A DNA stretch of 64,000 bases from Mycobacterium persicum (GCF_002086675.1 NZ_MVIF01000013.1:24019-88018); one strand, 5' to 3'. Numbered from the stretch's first letter, positions 48,142 through 57,438 are shown. The notes: a model not told the origin generated them from the letters alone. Translations and numbers: made by a program.

Positions 48142-49526
48142 AAGATCGCCTCCTTGATCAGGCGGGCTGCCGCATCGCGCTCCATCGCCACTTCGGCGAT
48201 CTCCTTGCGCAACTTGTCGAGCTCGTCACGTTCGCGTTGGCTCAACGTGCTGGCCACCTGGGAGATACCGCGTTGGGCCGGTGCCGAGCGGCCCGGGAGC
48301 TGGTCGTCGGCGCGCTGCTCGACAGCCCACGGTGGGAGCATCTTGGTACGTGAGGCGGATCGAGGGCGGGTCTGGTCGCCGCGCGACGCGTTGACAACGC
48401 TGCCCACCGGCGGAATGCCGCCGTAGCAGCCTCCCGGTCCGGCCGTCTCGACCCCGGGTATGCCGTCGAGGCTGGCGATTGGCGACGTTGCGGCGGCCAA
48501 TCGGATCGCCGGGGACGCAGTCCACGATGCCGGCACCGACAACTTGCCGACCGTGGCCGCCTCGCCCAAGCCCGCCGATACCCCGGCACCGCCCGGACTG
48601 GCCGGAAGTGCCCCGCCCGTAGCCGGGTCATAGGAGCCCAGCAGCGCTCCCAGCCCGGCGTCGGGGGCCACCCCGGCCGCAGCCGCTGCTTCCGCGGGTA
48701 GTGCCAACCCGTAAAGACCGCCCAACAGGGGAGTGATGCCAGAAGCCGTGAACAAGAACCCGCTGAGGACCAGCGTCCAGTTCCCCACATTCATGGCGAA
48801 CGTGTTGACGTCGGTGCCCAACTCGGTACCGAGGAAGTTCTCCAGCAGCGCAACCGGATCGAACGATCCTCCGCCCAACGCGAGGCTTTGCAGCGCGTTG
48901 GGCACCGCCGCCAACTGCGACAGCTGGGACTGGGTGCTCGGGCCGGCCGCGGAGGCGGCGACCTGCGAGACCGTGGCGGCTTGACTGGCCGTACCGCCAG
49001 GGTTGGTCGTCGGTGGCGGTGAGTTGAACGGTGTCAACGCTGTTGCCACCGCTGACGCACCGGCGTAGCCGTACATCGCCGCCGCGTCCTGAGCCCACAT
49101 CTCGGTGTATTGCGCCTCGGTGGCCATGATCGCCGGGGTGTTCTGGCCCAGAATGTTCGTGGCCACCAGCGCCGCCAACAACGCCCGATTCACCTCGATC
49201 TCCGGCGGCGGCACGGTGGCCGTGAACGCGGTTTCGTAGGCCGCGATGGCCGATTTGAGCTGACCGGCGGTCTGCTGCGCCTGTGCGGCCGTAACGCTCA
49301 TCCACGACACAAACGGCGCCACGGCGGCAACCATGGATCTCGACGACGGGCCCACCCACGGCCCATCCGTCAACTCCGACACCGCCGCCCGATAGGACGC
49401 CGCCGTCGAATTCAGCTCTGCCGCCAACCCGTCCCAGGCGACGGCGGCTGCCACCAAGGGCCCCGACCCCGGGCCCGCGTACATCCGACCGGAGTTGACC
49501 TCCGGCGGCAACACCGAGAAATCCAA
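48138..49526 (-). CDS. PPE family protein, SVP subgroup, with C-terminal coiled coil (first of pair)
   Basis: The protein has 462 residues from TTG 49526, chosen because GAGGGGG lies eight bases upstream and the protein then starts like a standard PPE (LDFSVLPPEVNSGRMYAGPG). TTG 49532 is an alternative, and the open frame continues to 50264 without similarity. PPE domain about 1-175 with GPWVGPSS and QDAAAMYGYAG; SVP motif VGKLSVPASWTASPAIRL; then VVNASRGDQTRPR. The C-terminus, about 425-462, is a coiled coil (RERDELDKLRKEIAEVAMER) ending in LIKEAIL. It is clearly a paralog of the coupled gene downstream. About 760 bases separate it from the ureohydrolase upstream on the same strand. Confidence 0.88.
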   Translation of the reverse strand: MDFSVLPPEVNSGRMYAGPGSGPLVAAAVAWDGLAAELNSTAASYRAAVSELTDGPWVGPSSRSMVAAVAPFVSWMSVTAAQAQQTAGQLKSAIAAYETAFTATVPPPEIEVNRALLAALVATNILGQNTPAIMATEAQYTEMWAQDAAAMYGYAGASAVATALTPFNSPPPTTNPGGTASQAATVSQVAASAAGPSTQSQLSQLAAVPNALQSLALGGGSFDPVALLENFLGTELGTDVNTFAMNVGNWTLVLSGFLFTASGITPLLGGLYGLALPAEAAAAAGVAPDAGLGALLGSYDPATGGALPASPGGAGVSAGLGEAATVGKLSVPASWTASPAIRLAAATSPIASLDGIPGVETAGPGGCYGGIPPVGSVVNASRGDQTRPRSASRTKMLPPWAVEQRADDQLPGRSAPAQRGISQVASTLSQRERDELDKLRKEIAEVAMERDAAARLIKEAIL

Positions 49527-50286
49527 CGCCAAAGCCCCCTCGCACCTGACCGGGCACCAGGCCAAACATTCGCGGCCGCAACACTTTCGAATGTTGACTT
49601 GCTGCTCGGTTTCGAGCGCCGTCGTTGGCGCACGAATGACGGCCCCCACGACGTCCCACTCGCCGGGCCGGAGGTAATGATGAACGCTATCCCTGTAGTC
49701 ACACTGGCTAATCGCTGGTAGTTTGCTGAAAGTGCTGGGTTCGGTCTCGATGTGACACTTTGTCCGTCGAGTCGGCAACAGTTCGAAACCAGCCGCGCAG
49801 GACTGAGCCCGGTGGGCCGATAGAACGGTGGACCGCAGCTGCCGGCGGATCCGAAACTGTACCGAGCCAGCCGTGGGTCGCATCAAAGCTGTTGCAATAC
49901 AGACTTTTATGATTCGAGAGGAATTCTGACCACTGCGATTGATCAGTCGATCGCCCATCATCGGGAAGCGGGCCGACGCAGTCCGCACTCGCGGCATCGG
50001 AGGTGCCGTGTGGCAACGACGCACACGGCAGATCACGTTCGGCAACGATGCCAACCAACGTTTGCTATACGTAAAATGAGCGAACTTGAGTGACAATCCG
50101 GAGGATTGTGGGCAGTAGTGACGGGTTACGTCGGTAACGTCGCCCAGCGGCACCGAACGTAGCTTTTGGCAGGGCGACAAACCCGGTGGCGCACGGGTTG
50201 TCGCGCGCCCGCGTCTCGCGCGTATATAGGTGCGCGCGAGACGGTCTCGGCAGTAGACGTTCATCGGCTGATCCTGCGAGGCTGAG
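49527..50286. other. Intergenic region between ureohydrolase and PPE pair
   Basis: No gene is recognisable in these 760 bases; the open frames on both strands lack family features. The promoter of the PPE-PPE-permease unit is probably here. A perfect inverted repeat, ACAATCC-GGA-GGATTGT, lies at 50093-50109, about 570 bases upstream of the first PPE start. The sequence around 49880-50080 is less GC-rich than its surroundings. Confidence 0.55.
50093..50109. promoter_or_regulatory. 17-bp perfect inverted repeat
   Basis: ACAATCC (50093-50099) and GGATTGT (50103-50109) are exact inverted repeats with a 3-base spacer GGA. It is 178 bases past the ureohydrolase stop and upstream of the PPE-PPE-permease genes. 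It could be an operator for that unit or a weak terminator stem; no T-run follows on either strand. Confidence 0.45.
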
Positions 50287-51450
50287 TCAATCGGCGAAGG
50301 GCCCCCACGCGTGCCGCTCGAGGGTGGCCGGTTTCTTGCCCAGCTTTCCGGCCCGCACCATGACGGCCAGGCTGTCCAGGATGACCCTGCTGCTCATCAG
50401 CGCGGTCTGCTCGGCCCAGTCGTAGGGCGGTGAGCACTCCACCACCTCGATGCCGTTCAGACCGGGTTCGGAGATCATCCGGATCAGGTTGAGGGCTTCC
50501 CGCGGCAGGAGCCCGCCGGGCTCGGGCCAGCCGGTGCCGGGCACGAACCCGGCATCGATGACGTCGATGTCGAACGACAGATACACCGCCTTGGCGTCCT
50601 TCCACGCCGTTTCGAGCGCGATCTCGGCGACCTTTTCGATCCCGACGCGTTCGACGTCTCCGACCGTGATGACGGTGCTACCGCGCTGGCGGCCCACCTG
50701 GACGCCGGCGCGCGGCGCCTGCCATCCACCGATGCCGATCTGCACCAGGTTGGTGGCGGGGGCGTTCTTGATGTTGGTGGCGTGGAACCACGGCGTGGTG
50801 TGCATCCGCTCGTCCAGATCGGTTTCCTGGGTGTCGACGTGCCGGTCGAAATGGATGATGCCCACGTTGCCGTCCAGGTAGGGGGCCAGGCCCCGCACCG
50901 TTGGGAAGCCGATCGAGTGGTCGCCACCGAGCACGACCGGGAACACACCGTTGGACACCACATGGGCCATGGCCTGGCTGATCTGGTCGAACGACTTCTC
51001 GATGTTGGCGGGAATGGTGACCACGTCGCCGATGTCGACGATGTTGAGCTGTTCTCGCAGGTCGACGCCCAATTCGTAGCAGTATGTGCCGAACAGGTTG
51101 GCCGAGCGGCGGATTCCCATCGGCCCGAATCGGGTGCCCGGGCGGTAGGTGGTGCCGGCATCCAGCGGTGCCCCGAAGACGGCCACCTCGGCGTCGGCGA
51201 CGTCGTTCACGTCCTCGAGAAACGGCGCCTTGAGGAAGGTTCCGCGTTCCCCGGCGAAGTGGGGGAGTTCACCACGGGCATAGGTCGACAGCGTCCGGTC
51301 GTTGATCGTGGGGGCGGCTTGTAGGCCGTGGGCGATGCAGCGGTCTATTTCTTCGCGGTGGCGGCGGGTGGGCAACTCGGCTTCGGCCTGCTGAGCCCAC
51401 AGGCCCTCCCGGTTCGGGATGTCGGCTTGGCCAGCGAACGGATTTGTCAT
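50287..51450 (-). CDS. Ureohydrolase: agmatinase-family, possibly guanidine hydrolase (GdmH-like)
   Basis: A 387-residue arginase/agmatinase-family enzyme that releases urea from a guanidino compound. ATG 51450 has AGAGGA eight bases upstream. The dinuclear metal ligands are complete: His178 (LGGDHSIG), Asp202/His204/Asp206 (HFDRHVDTQ), and Asp294/Asp296 (SFDIDVIDAG). Compared with classical agmatinases (about 300 residues, FDAHxD, LDPxxAPGTGTPEPGG) it has an 80-residue N-terminal extension, FDRHVD, and IDAGFVPGTGWPEPGG. These features recall the guanidine hydrolases of the cyanobacterial Sll1077 type. The divergent urease operon 290 bases away would consume the urea. The substrate is inferred and not settled; agmatine or guanidinobutyrate remain possible. 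Confidence 0.85.
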   Translation of the reverse strand: MTNPFAGQADIPNREGLWAQQAEAELPTRRHREEIDRCIAHGLQAAPTINDRTLSTYARGELPHFAGERGTFLKAPFLEDVNDVADAEVAVFGAPLDAGTTYRPGTRFGPMGIRRSANLFGTYCYELGVDLREQLNIVDIGDVVTIPANIEKSFDQISQAMAHVVSNGVFPVVLGGDHSIGFPTVRGLAPYLDGNVGIIHFDRHVDTQETDLDERMHTTPWFHATNIKNAPATNLVQIGIGGWQAPRAGVQVGRQRGSTVITVGDVERVGIEKVAEIALETAWKDAKAVYLSFDIDVIDAGFVPGTGWPEPGGLLPREALNLIRMISEPGLNGIEVVECSPPYDWAEQTALMSSRVILDSLAVMVRAGKLGKKPATLERHAWGPFAD

Positions 51451-51742
51451 CACGGTGTCCTCTCGTCCAGAAGCAACTCAAGGCGGGAGGACGCACCGGC
51501 GACCGCCAATAAGCGAAGGGCAAGTCCACTGGACCGTTCCGATATGCCGGCGCGCCACATTTCCCGCACTCACCGTCTTGTCGCTCTCCGGGTACGGCGA
51601 ACTCGTCCGGGCGGCCCCCTCGGCGCGCCGCACTTCACCGTACCTACCCCGCCGGCCGCCGCGACGCACTTCACGCTGAAAGACAGCTGTGAATGCGGCT
51701 CCCGCGCGCAACACCGCGGCGCCCATGGCAGGATCGGAGGCC

Positions 51743-52045
51743 ATGCGTCTGACGCCGCATGAGCAAGAGCGACTTCTGTTGTCCTACGCCGCCGAGCTGG
51801 CCCGCCGCCGTCGGGGCCGCGGTTTGCGCCTCAATCACCCCGAAGCCGTCGCCGTAATCACCGACCACATCCTGGAAGGCGCGCGGGACGGCCGCACCGT
51901 TGCCGAGCTGATGGCCAGCGGATGTGATGTGCTGGGCCGCGACGACGTGATGGAGGGAGTACCGGAGATGATCACAGATGTGCAAGTGGAAGCAACATTC
52001 CCGGACGGCACCAAGTTGGTCACCGTCCATCATCCAATCGCATGA
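51743..52045 (+). CDS. ureA: Urease subunit gamma
   Basis: The 100-residue gamma subunit of nickel urease, which splits urea into ammonia and carbamate. It starts [20 protein letters not shown] and has [31 protein letters not shown] and the C-terminal [10 protein letters not shown] typical of the family. ATG 51743 has GGAGG very close (two-base spacing); the 100-residue length equals that of M. tuberculosis Rv1848. The stop overlaps the ureB start (ATGA). First gene of ureABCFGD; no ureE is present, as in M. tuberculosis. Confidence 0.96.
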   Translation: MRLTPHEQERLLLSYAAELARRRRGRGLRLNHPEAVAVITDHILEGARDGRTVAELMASGCDVLGRDDVMEGVPEMITDVQVEATFPDGTKLVTVHHPIA

Positions 52046-52356
52046 TTCCCGGCGAAATCCTTTACGGCACCGGCGACATCGACATCAACGCGGGCGCGCA
52101 GCAGCTGGAGATGCGGGTCATCAACACCGGTGACCGTCCGGTCCAGGTCGGCAGTCACGTCCACCTTCCACAGGCCAATGCGGCGCTGTCGTTCGATCGC
52201 GCGGCGGCCCAGGGCTACCGGTTGGACATTCCGGCGGCCACCGCGGTCCGCTTCGAGCCGGGCGTTTCCCGGACCGTCCAGCTGGTTCCGCTACGCGGGC
52301 GACGCGAGGTCCACGGGCTGACACTGGATCCCCCGGGAAGGCTCGACGCTTCATGA
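52042..52356 (+). CDS. ureB: Urease subunit beta
   Basis: The 104-residue beta subunit begins [18 protein letters not shown] and contains [20 protein letters not shown] and the C-terminal [12 protein letters not shown], all standard for UreB. It packs with UreA and UreC in the urease trimer. It overlaps ureA by four bases (ATGA) and ureC by four bases (ATGA), so the three structural subunits are translationally coupled in order. Same length as M. tuberculosis Rv1849. Confidence 0.96.
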   Translation: MIPGEILYGTGDIDINAGAQQLEMRVINTGDRPVQVGSHVHLPQANAALSFDRAAAQGYRLDIPAATAVRFEPGVSRTVQLVPLRGRREVHGLTLDPPGRLDAS

Positions 52357-54074
52357 TGCGGTTGACCCGGGAGCGCTACGCGCAGCTGTACGGTCCTACC
52401 ACCGGTGACCGGATCAGACTGGCCGACACCGATCTACTGGTCGAAATCAGCGAAGACCGCTGCGGTGGGCCGGGACTGGCCGGTGACGAGGCAGTCTTCG
52501 GTGGCGGCAAGGTGTTGCGCGAGTCGATGGGTCAGGGGCGCGCGACCCGGGCCGACGGCGCGCCCGACACTGTCATCACCGGTGCAGTGATTATCGACTA
52601 TTGGGGAATCATCAAGGCCGACATCGGGATTCGTGATGGCCGCGTCGTCGCGATCGGCAAGGCCGGTAATCCCGACACCATGTCGGGTGTGCATCCGGAT
52701 CTGGTCGTCGGACCCTCCACCGAGGTCATCGGCGGCAACGGGCGCATTCTCACCGCCGGCGCCATCGACTGTCACGTACACTTGATCTGCCCGCAGCTGA
52801 TACCCGTAGCGCTGGGCGCGGGCATCACGACCATCATCGGCGGCGGAACCGGCCCCGCCGAAGGCACCAAGGCCACCACCGTCACCCCCGGGGCATGGCA
52901 TCTGGCCCGGATGCTGGAATCACTGGATTGCTGGCCGGTGAACTTTGCCCTGCTCGGCAAGGGAAACACCGTCAGCCACGAGGGGTTGTGGGAGCAATTG
53001 CGCGGCGGCGCGTCGGGTTTCAAATTGCACGAGGACTGGGGATCCACCCCCGCCGCCATCGACGCCTGCCTGAGGGTTGCCGACGCCGCCGGGGTGCAGG
53101 TGGCGCTGCACACCGACACCCTCAACGAGATGGGATTCGTCGAAAACACCATTGCCGCCATTGCCGGCCGTTCGATCCACACCTACCACACCGAGGGCGC
53201 CGGCGGCGGCCACGCACCCGACATCATGAAAGTGGCCGGACAGCCGAATGTGCTTCCCAGTTCCACCAATCCGACTCGTCCGCACACGGTGAACACGCTC
53301 GACGAGCATCTGGACATGCTGATGGTCTGCCATCACCTCAATCCCTCGGTACCCGAAGATCTGGCCTTCGCCGAAAGCCGGATCCGCCCGTCCACCATGG
53401 CCGCCGAAGATCTGCTGCACGACATGGGGGCAATCTCGATGATCGGCAGCGACTCCCAGGCCATGGGCCGCATCGGCGAGGTGATAATGCGCACCTGGCA
53501 GACCGCCCACGTGATGAAACGCCGTCGCGGCACACTGCCCGGTGACGGCCGGGCCGACAATAACCGGACACGCCGCTACGTCGCCAAATACACCATCTGC
53601 CCGGCCGTCGCACACGGCATGGACCACGAAATCGGCTCGATCGAGGTGGGCAAGCTCGCCGACCTGGTGCTCTGGGAGCCGGCATTTTTTGGGGTGCGCC
53701 CGGACCTGGTGCTCAAGGGCGGCGTGATCGCCTGGGCGGCCATGGGCGACGCCAACGCCTCGATACCCACGCCCCAGCCGGTGCTGCCGCGACCGATGTT
53801 CGGCGCCGCCCCGGCCACTGCGGCCGCCACTTCCGTGCACTTCGTCGCGCCGGCGTCCGTCGATGCGGGATTGGCCGGCCGGCTCGCAGTCAACCGCCGG
53901 CTGGTTCCGGTGGCCGATGTACGCACCGTGGGCAAGGCCGACTTGCCGCTCAACGACGCACTACCCACCATCGAGGTCGATCCCGACACCTTTACCGTGC
54001 GTATTGACGGTGAAGTCTGGCAGGAACAACCCGCCACCGAACTTCCCATGGCGCAACGATATTTCTTATTCTAG
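52353..54074 (+). CDS. ureC: Urease subunit alpha (catalytic)
   Basis: The 573-residue catalytic subunit holds two Ni2+ ions. All ligands can be read by alignment to the family: His141 and His143 (DCHVHL), carbamylated Lys224 ([10 protein letters not shown]), His253 (ALHTDTLNE), His279 ([16 protein letters not shown]) and the Asp in [14 protein letters not shown]. The mobile flap with its Cys-His pair is [10 protein letters not shown]. No catalytic residue is missing, so the enzyme should be active. It overlaps ureB by four bases; a two-copy 11-bp repeat (AGTGACCCTCC, 54083-54104) separates it from ureF. Confidence 0.97.
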   Translation: MMRLTRERYAQLYGPTTGDRIRLADTDLLVEISEDRCGGPGLAGDEAVFGGGKVLRESMGQGRATRADGAPDTVITGAVIIDYWGIIKADIGIRDGRVVAIGKAGNPDTMSGVHPDLVVGPSTEVIGGNGRILTAGAIDCHVHLICPQLIPVALGAGITTIIGGGTGPAEGTKATTVTPGAWHLARMLESLDCWPVNFALLGKGNTVSHEGLWEQLRGGASGFKLHEDWGSTPAAIDACLRVADAAGVQVALHTDTLNEMGFVENTIAAIAGRSIHTYHTEGAGGGHAPDIMKVAGQPNVLPSSTNPTRPHTVNTLDEHLDMLMVCHHLNPSVPEDLAFAESRIRPSTMAAEDLLHDMGAISMIGSDSQAMGRIGEVIMRTWQTAHVMKRRRGTLPGDGRADNNRTRRYVAKYTICPAVAHGMDHEIGSIEVGKLADLVLWEPAFFGVRPDLVLKGGVIAWAAMGDANASIPTPQPVLPRPMFGAAPATAAATSVHFVAPASVDAGLAGRLAVNRRLVPVADVRTVGKADLPLNDALPTIEVDPDTFTVRIDGEVWQEQPATELPMAQRYFLF

Positions 54075-54082
54075 TAGCCTCT

Positions 54083-54104
54083 AGTGACCCTCCAGTGACC
54101 CTCC
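54083..54104. repeat. 11-bp tandem repeat between ureC and ureF
   Basis: AGTGACCCTCC occurs twice in direct succession at 54083-54093 and 54094-54104, ending one base before the ureF start codon. It displaces any normal ribosome-binding site for ureF, which may rely on coupling to ureC. Confidence 0.85.
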
Positions 54105-54105
54105 G

Positions 54106-54741
54106 ATGACCTCGCTTGCGGTGCTGCTCGCTCTGGCCGACTCGCGGCTGCCCACCGGATCGCACGTGCACTCCGGAGGCATCGAAGAGGCCGTCACCAG
54201 CGGTCTGGTGACCGATCTGGCCACCCTGCAGGCGTTCCTGACACGACGGATCCGCAGCCACGGACTGGTCACGGCCTCGATCGCGGCGGCAGTGCACCGC
54301 GGCGAGCTGACACCCGCCGACGCCGACCACGAAACCGACGCCCGCACACCAGCTCCCGCGGCCAGGCAAGCTTCACGCAGCCAGGGCCGCGGCCTGACGC
54401 GGCTGGCCCGGACGGTGTGGCCCGAAGCCGACTGGGACGACCTCGGCCCGCGGCCACATCTGGCGGTAACCGCAGGACGCATCGGAGCCCTCAGCGGACT
54501 CACCCCGCAACACAACGCGCTGCACATCGTCTACACCACCATGACCGGCTCGGCCACCGCCGCCCAGCGACTACTAGCGCTGGACCCCACCGACGTCGCA
54601 GTGCTGACCTTCCGGCTGTCGCAATTGTGCGAACACACCGCCGCCGAGGCCACCGCCGGACTGGCCGACTTGTCCGATCCGCTGCTCGACATGCTGGCGC
54701 AACGCCATGCCGAACGCGAGCGACCTTTGTTCGCCTCCTGA
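54106..54741 (+). CDS. ureF: Urease accessory protein UreF
   Basis: A 211-residue helical chaperone that works with UreG and UreD to insert nickel into urease. It begins MTSLAVLLALADSRLPTGSH with the family motif HSGGIEEAVTSGLV close behind. Later segments include RSQGRGLTRLARTVWP and SGLTPQHNALHIVYTTMTG. It has the same length as M. tuberculosis Rv1851. Start ATG 54106 lies directly after a tandem repeat and lacks a clear ribosome-binding site. Ten bases separate its stop from ureG. Confidence 0.95.
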   Translation: MTSLAVLLALADSRLPTGSHVHSGGIEEAVTSGLVTDLATLQAFLTRRIRSHGLVTASIAAAVHRGELTPADADHETDARTPAPAARQASRSQGRGLTRLARTVWPEADWDDLGPRPHLAVTAGRIGALSGLTPQHNALHIVYTTMTGSATAAQRLLALDPTDVAVLTFRLSQLCEHTAAEATAGLADLSDPLLDMLAQRHAERERPLFAS

Positions 54742-54751
54742 AAGGTAAGCA

Positions 54752-55423
54752 GTGTCAACACATTCGCACTCACACGCCCAGAGCCACCGTCCACGACGGG
54801 TCCGTCAACCGGGGGAGCCGTTGCGCATCGGCATCGGCGGCCCGGTGGGCTCCGGCAAGACCGCGCTCGTGGCGGCGCTGTGCCGGCAGTTGCGCGACGA
54901 GTTGTCCCTGGCCGTGCTGACCAACGACATCTACACCACCGAGGACGCCGACTTCCTGCGCAAGCATGCGGTGCTGCCCGACGACCGGATTGCGGCCGTG
55001 CAGACCGGCGGGTGCCCGCACACCGCGATCCGCGACGACATCACCGCGAACCTCGATGCGATCGACGACTTGATCGCAGCGCACGACCCACTCGACCTGA
55101 TCCTGGTCGAGTCCGGGGGCGACAACCTCACGGCTACCTTTTCTTCCGGCCTGGTGGATGTGCAGATCTTCGTCGTCGACGTGGCTGGCGGCGACAAAGT
55201 GCCGCGCAAGGGCGGACCGGGAGTCACCTACTCGGATCTGTTGGTAGTCAACAAGACTGACCTTGCCCCGCTGGTAGGCGCCGACTTGCAGGTGATGTCC
55301 CGCGACGCCGACGCGGTGCGCGACGGCCGGCCGACGGTGCTGCAGTCGTTGACCGAGGACCCGGCCGCCACCGCGGTGCTGGCCTGGGTTCGTGCCCAAT
55401 TGGCAGTCGCTGATGCAATCTGA
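54752..55423 (+). CDS. ureG: Urease accessory GTPase UreG
   Basis: This 223-residue GTPase drives nickel insertion by GTP hydrolysis. GTG 54752 has AAAGG six bases upstream. The N-terminus is His-rich ([11 protein letters not shown]), a likely nickel-binding tail, and this may compensate for the missing UreE. The P-loop is [17 protein letters not shown]. The metal-binding Cys-Pro-His motif is [11 protein letters not shown]; the base-recognition region is [13 protein letters not shown]. The last 11 bases overlap the ureD start used here. Confidence 0.96.
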   Translation: MSTHSHSHAQSHRPRRVRQPGEPLRIGIGGPVGSGKTALVAALCRQLRDELSLAVLTNDIYTTEDADFLRKHAVLPDDRIAAVQTGGCPHTAIRDDITANLDAIDDLIAAHDPLDLILVESGGDNLTATFSSGLVDVQIFVVDVAGGDKVPRKGGPGVTYSDLLVVNKTDLAPLVGADLQVMSRDADAVRDGRPTVLQSLTEDPAATAVLAWVRAQLAVADAI

Positions 55424-56147
55424 GGTCCTGCTGGTAGCAGCCCGGAACCGATTGCCGCGCATCCAATCCCGCGGTGGCATCACGGCTCGTTGCACCGCGC
55501 CCGACACCATATATCTGGTGTCGGCGGCGGCAAACCCGCTTGGTGGCGACATCGTCGACATCCGGGTGGTCGTCGAACAGGGCGCCCGGCTGCGGCTACG
55601 CAGCGCAGCCGGCACCGTGGCGTTGCCCGGTGTCGAAACACCGACATCCCAAGCCCATTGGGACATCGAGGTGACCGGAATCCTGGATGTGGACCTGGAG
55701 CCGACGGTCGTCGCCGCGGCGGCCCGACACCTGTCGACCGTTGCCCTGCGGCTGCACGACGGGTGCGAGCTCCGCTTCCGCGAACGGGTTCAGATCGGCA
55801 GATACGGTGAAAGTGAAGGGTTTTGGACAGGCTCGCTGCGCGCCGACCGGGATGGCCGCCCGATGCTGCGACACCGGGTGGAACTGGGCGCCGGATCGCT
55901 GGCCGATGACGTCATCTCGGCACCGCGGGCGACTATCAACGAACTACGTTATCCCGAAACGACATTGGCTTCCGACCTACCGGATACGTCGACGATCTTG
56001 ACGTTGGCAGGTGGCGGGACACTGAGCACCTGGCAGGGTGCCCGGTTATCTGTCAGCTTGCCCGCCGAGCCGCCGGGCGGTGCGCCTCGGCCGCCAGTAC
56101 CGCCAGCTGCTCGAGCCGGGTGCGCGCGAACGCCTGCTGTTCGGTGA
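55413..56147 (+). CDS. ureD: Urease accessory protein UreD (extended C-terminus)
   Basis: A 244-residue protein in the UreD/UreH family, which recruits UreF-UreG to apo-urease. ATG 55413 is chosen because it is the first start giving the family N-terminus [15 protein letters not shown]; it overlaps ureG by 11 bases. The core has [39 protein letters not shown] and [17 protein letters not shown]. Family similarity ends at [13 protein letters not shown]; the last 30-odd residues are Pro/Ala/Arg-rich and read through into the 3' end of ndh on the other strand (95-base overlap). M. tuberculosis UreD has about 208 residues, so the stop codon appears to have been lost. Confidence 0.9.
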   Translation: MQSEVLLVAARNRLPRIQSRGGITARCTAPDTIYLVSAAANPLGGDIVDIRVVVEQGARLRLRSAAGTVALPGVETPTSQAHWDIEVTGILDVDLEPTVVAAAARHLSTVALRLHDGCELRFRERVQIGRYGESEGFWTGSLRADRDGRPMLRHRVELGAGSLADDVISAPRATINELRYPETTLASDLPDTSTILTLAGGGTLSTWQGARLSVSLPAEPPGGAPRPPVPPAARAGCARTPAVR

Positions 56148-57438
56148 TGGTCAGCTGACCGCGCCGAGTGCTCAGGAAGGTCACAGTCCAGGACAGCAGC
56201 GTACTGACCTTGGTCTTGAACCCGACCAAGTAGACCAAGTGCAACACCAGCCAGGCGAACCAGGCAATCAGGCCGCTGAACTCCACCGGACCGATCTTGG
56301 CCACCGCGGAAAACCGCGACACTGTGGCCATGGACCCCTTGTCGAAGTACTGGAAGGGCTCACGCTGTGTCGGATCGGCCCCGGCGAGTTCGGCTTTGAT
56401 TGTGCCGGCGGCGTACTTGGCGCCCTGGATGGCTCCCTGCGCCACCCCGGGCACGCCCTCGACCGCTGCCATGTCTCCGATGACGAACACGTTGGGGTGC
56501 CCGGGGATCGTCAGATCCGGCAGCACCTTGACCCGGCCGGCGCGGTCGAGTTCGACCGACGACTGCTCGGCGAGATCGTGACCCAGGGCACTGGCCGAGA
56601 CACCGGCGGACCATACCTTGCACTGCGACTCGATGCGCCGGATGGTGCCGTCGGAGTCTTTGACGGTGATGCCGTTGCGGTCTACGTCGGTGACCATGGC
56701 ACCCAACTGGATCTCCACGCCCATCTTTTCCAGCCGGGCGGCCGCGCGCTGACCGAGCTTTTCGCCGAATGGCGGCAGCACGGCAGGCGCGGCGTCGAGC
56801 AGGATCACTCGCGCCCTGGTCGAATCGATGTGCCGAAACGAGCCCTTCAATGTGTGGCTAGCCAATTCAGCGATCTGCCCGGCCATTTCGACACCGGTAG
56901 GGCCGGCGCCGATGACGGTGAAAGTCAGTAGCTTGGCCCGTCGTTCCGGATCACGGGACCGTTCGGCCTGTTCGAACGCGCTCAAGATCCGTCCCCGCAC
57001 CTCGAGCGCGTCGTCGATGGATTTCATGCCCGGCGCGAACTCGGCGAAGTGGTCGTTGCCGAAGTAGGACTGCCCGGCCCCGGCGGCGACGATCAGGCTG
57101 TCGTACGGGGTTTCGTAGGTGTGGCCGAGCAGGTCAGACACGACGAACTGACCGGCCAGATCGATATGCGTGACGTCACCCAGCAGCACCTGCACGTTTC
57201 GCTGCCGGCGCAGCACGACCCGGGTGGGCGGCGCGATGTCGCCTTCGGACACGATGCCCGTCGCAACCTGGTAGAGCAGCGGCTGGAACAGGTGGTGCGT
57301 GGTACGGGCGATCAACTTGATGTCGACGTCGGCGCGCTTGAGCTTCTTTGCCGCGTTGAGGCCGCCGAATCCAGATCCGATGATCACGACTCGATGCCTA
57401 CGACGTGTTTCAGCTGTCGGATCTGGCTGGGGGCTCAT
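56053..57438 (-). CDS. ndh: Type II NADH dehydrogenase
   Basis: This 461-residue FAD enzyme oxidises NADH and reduces menaquinone without pumping protons; it is the main NADH entry point to the respiratory chain in mycobacteria. The FAD fold is VVIIGSGFGGLNAAKKLK (about 18-35), the NADH fold VIGAGPTGVEMAGQIAELA (about 175-193), and the second FAD segment HPNVFVIGDMAAVEG (about 315-330). C-terminal hydrophobic residues (about 385-415) anchor it at the membrane: FSGLIAWFAWLVLHLVYLVG. Length is close to M. tuberculosis Rv1854c (463). A short inverted repeat GCTAC-TACC-GTAGC lies at 57485-57498, about 47 bases upstream. Confidence 0.96.
   Translation of the reverse strand: MSPQPDPTAETRRRHRVVIIGSGFGGLNAAKKLKRADVDIKLIARTTHHLFQPLLYQVATGIVSEGDIAPPTRVVLRRQRNVQVLLGDVTHIDLAGQFVVSDLLGHTYETPYDSLIVAAGAGQSYFGNDHFAEFAPGMKSIDDALEVRGRILSAFEQAERSRDPERRAKLLTFTVIGAGPTGVEMAGQIAELASHTLKGSFRHIDSTRARVILLDAAPAVLPPFGEKLGQRAAARLEKMGVEIQLGAMVTDVDRNGITVKDSDGTIRRIESQCKVWSAGVSASALGHDLAEQSSVELDRAGRVKVLPDLTIPGHPNVFVIGDMAAVEGVPGVAQGAIQGAKYAAGTIKAELAGADPTQREPFQYFDKGSMATVSRFSAVAKIGPVEFSGLIAWFAWLVLHLVYLVGFKTKVSTLLSWTVTFLSTRRGQLTITEQQAFARTRLEQLAVLAAEAHRPAARRAS

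Noticed and set aside
46741..48250. C-terminal coiled coils of the PPE pair as IS3-type transposase (OrfA) remnants
   Set aside because: The Leu/Lys/Arg pattern resembles the OrfA zipper region, but both copies are in frame, continue the PPE protein smoothly, and no other transposase sequence or terminal repeats are present.
49527..50264. N-terminal extension of the first PPE protein to 708 residues
   Set aside because: A PPE domain starts at the N-terminus in all known members; the extra 246 residues have no similarity and the TTG at 49526 has a good ribosome-binding site.
51454..51742. Guanidine (ykkC-type) riboswitch upstream of the ureohydrolase
   Set aside because: Looked for the paired ACGR loops and ykkC core because of the guanidinase hypothesis; nothing convincing was found on the minus strand.
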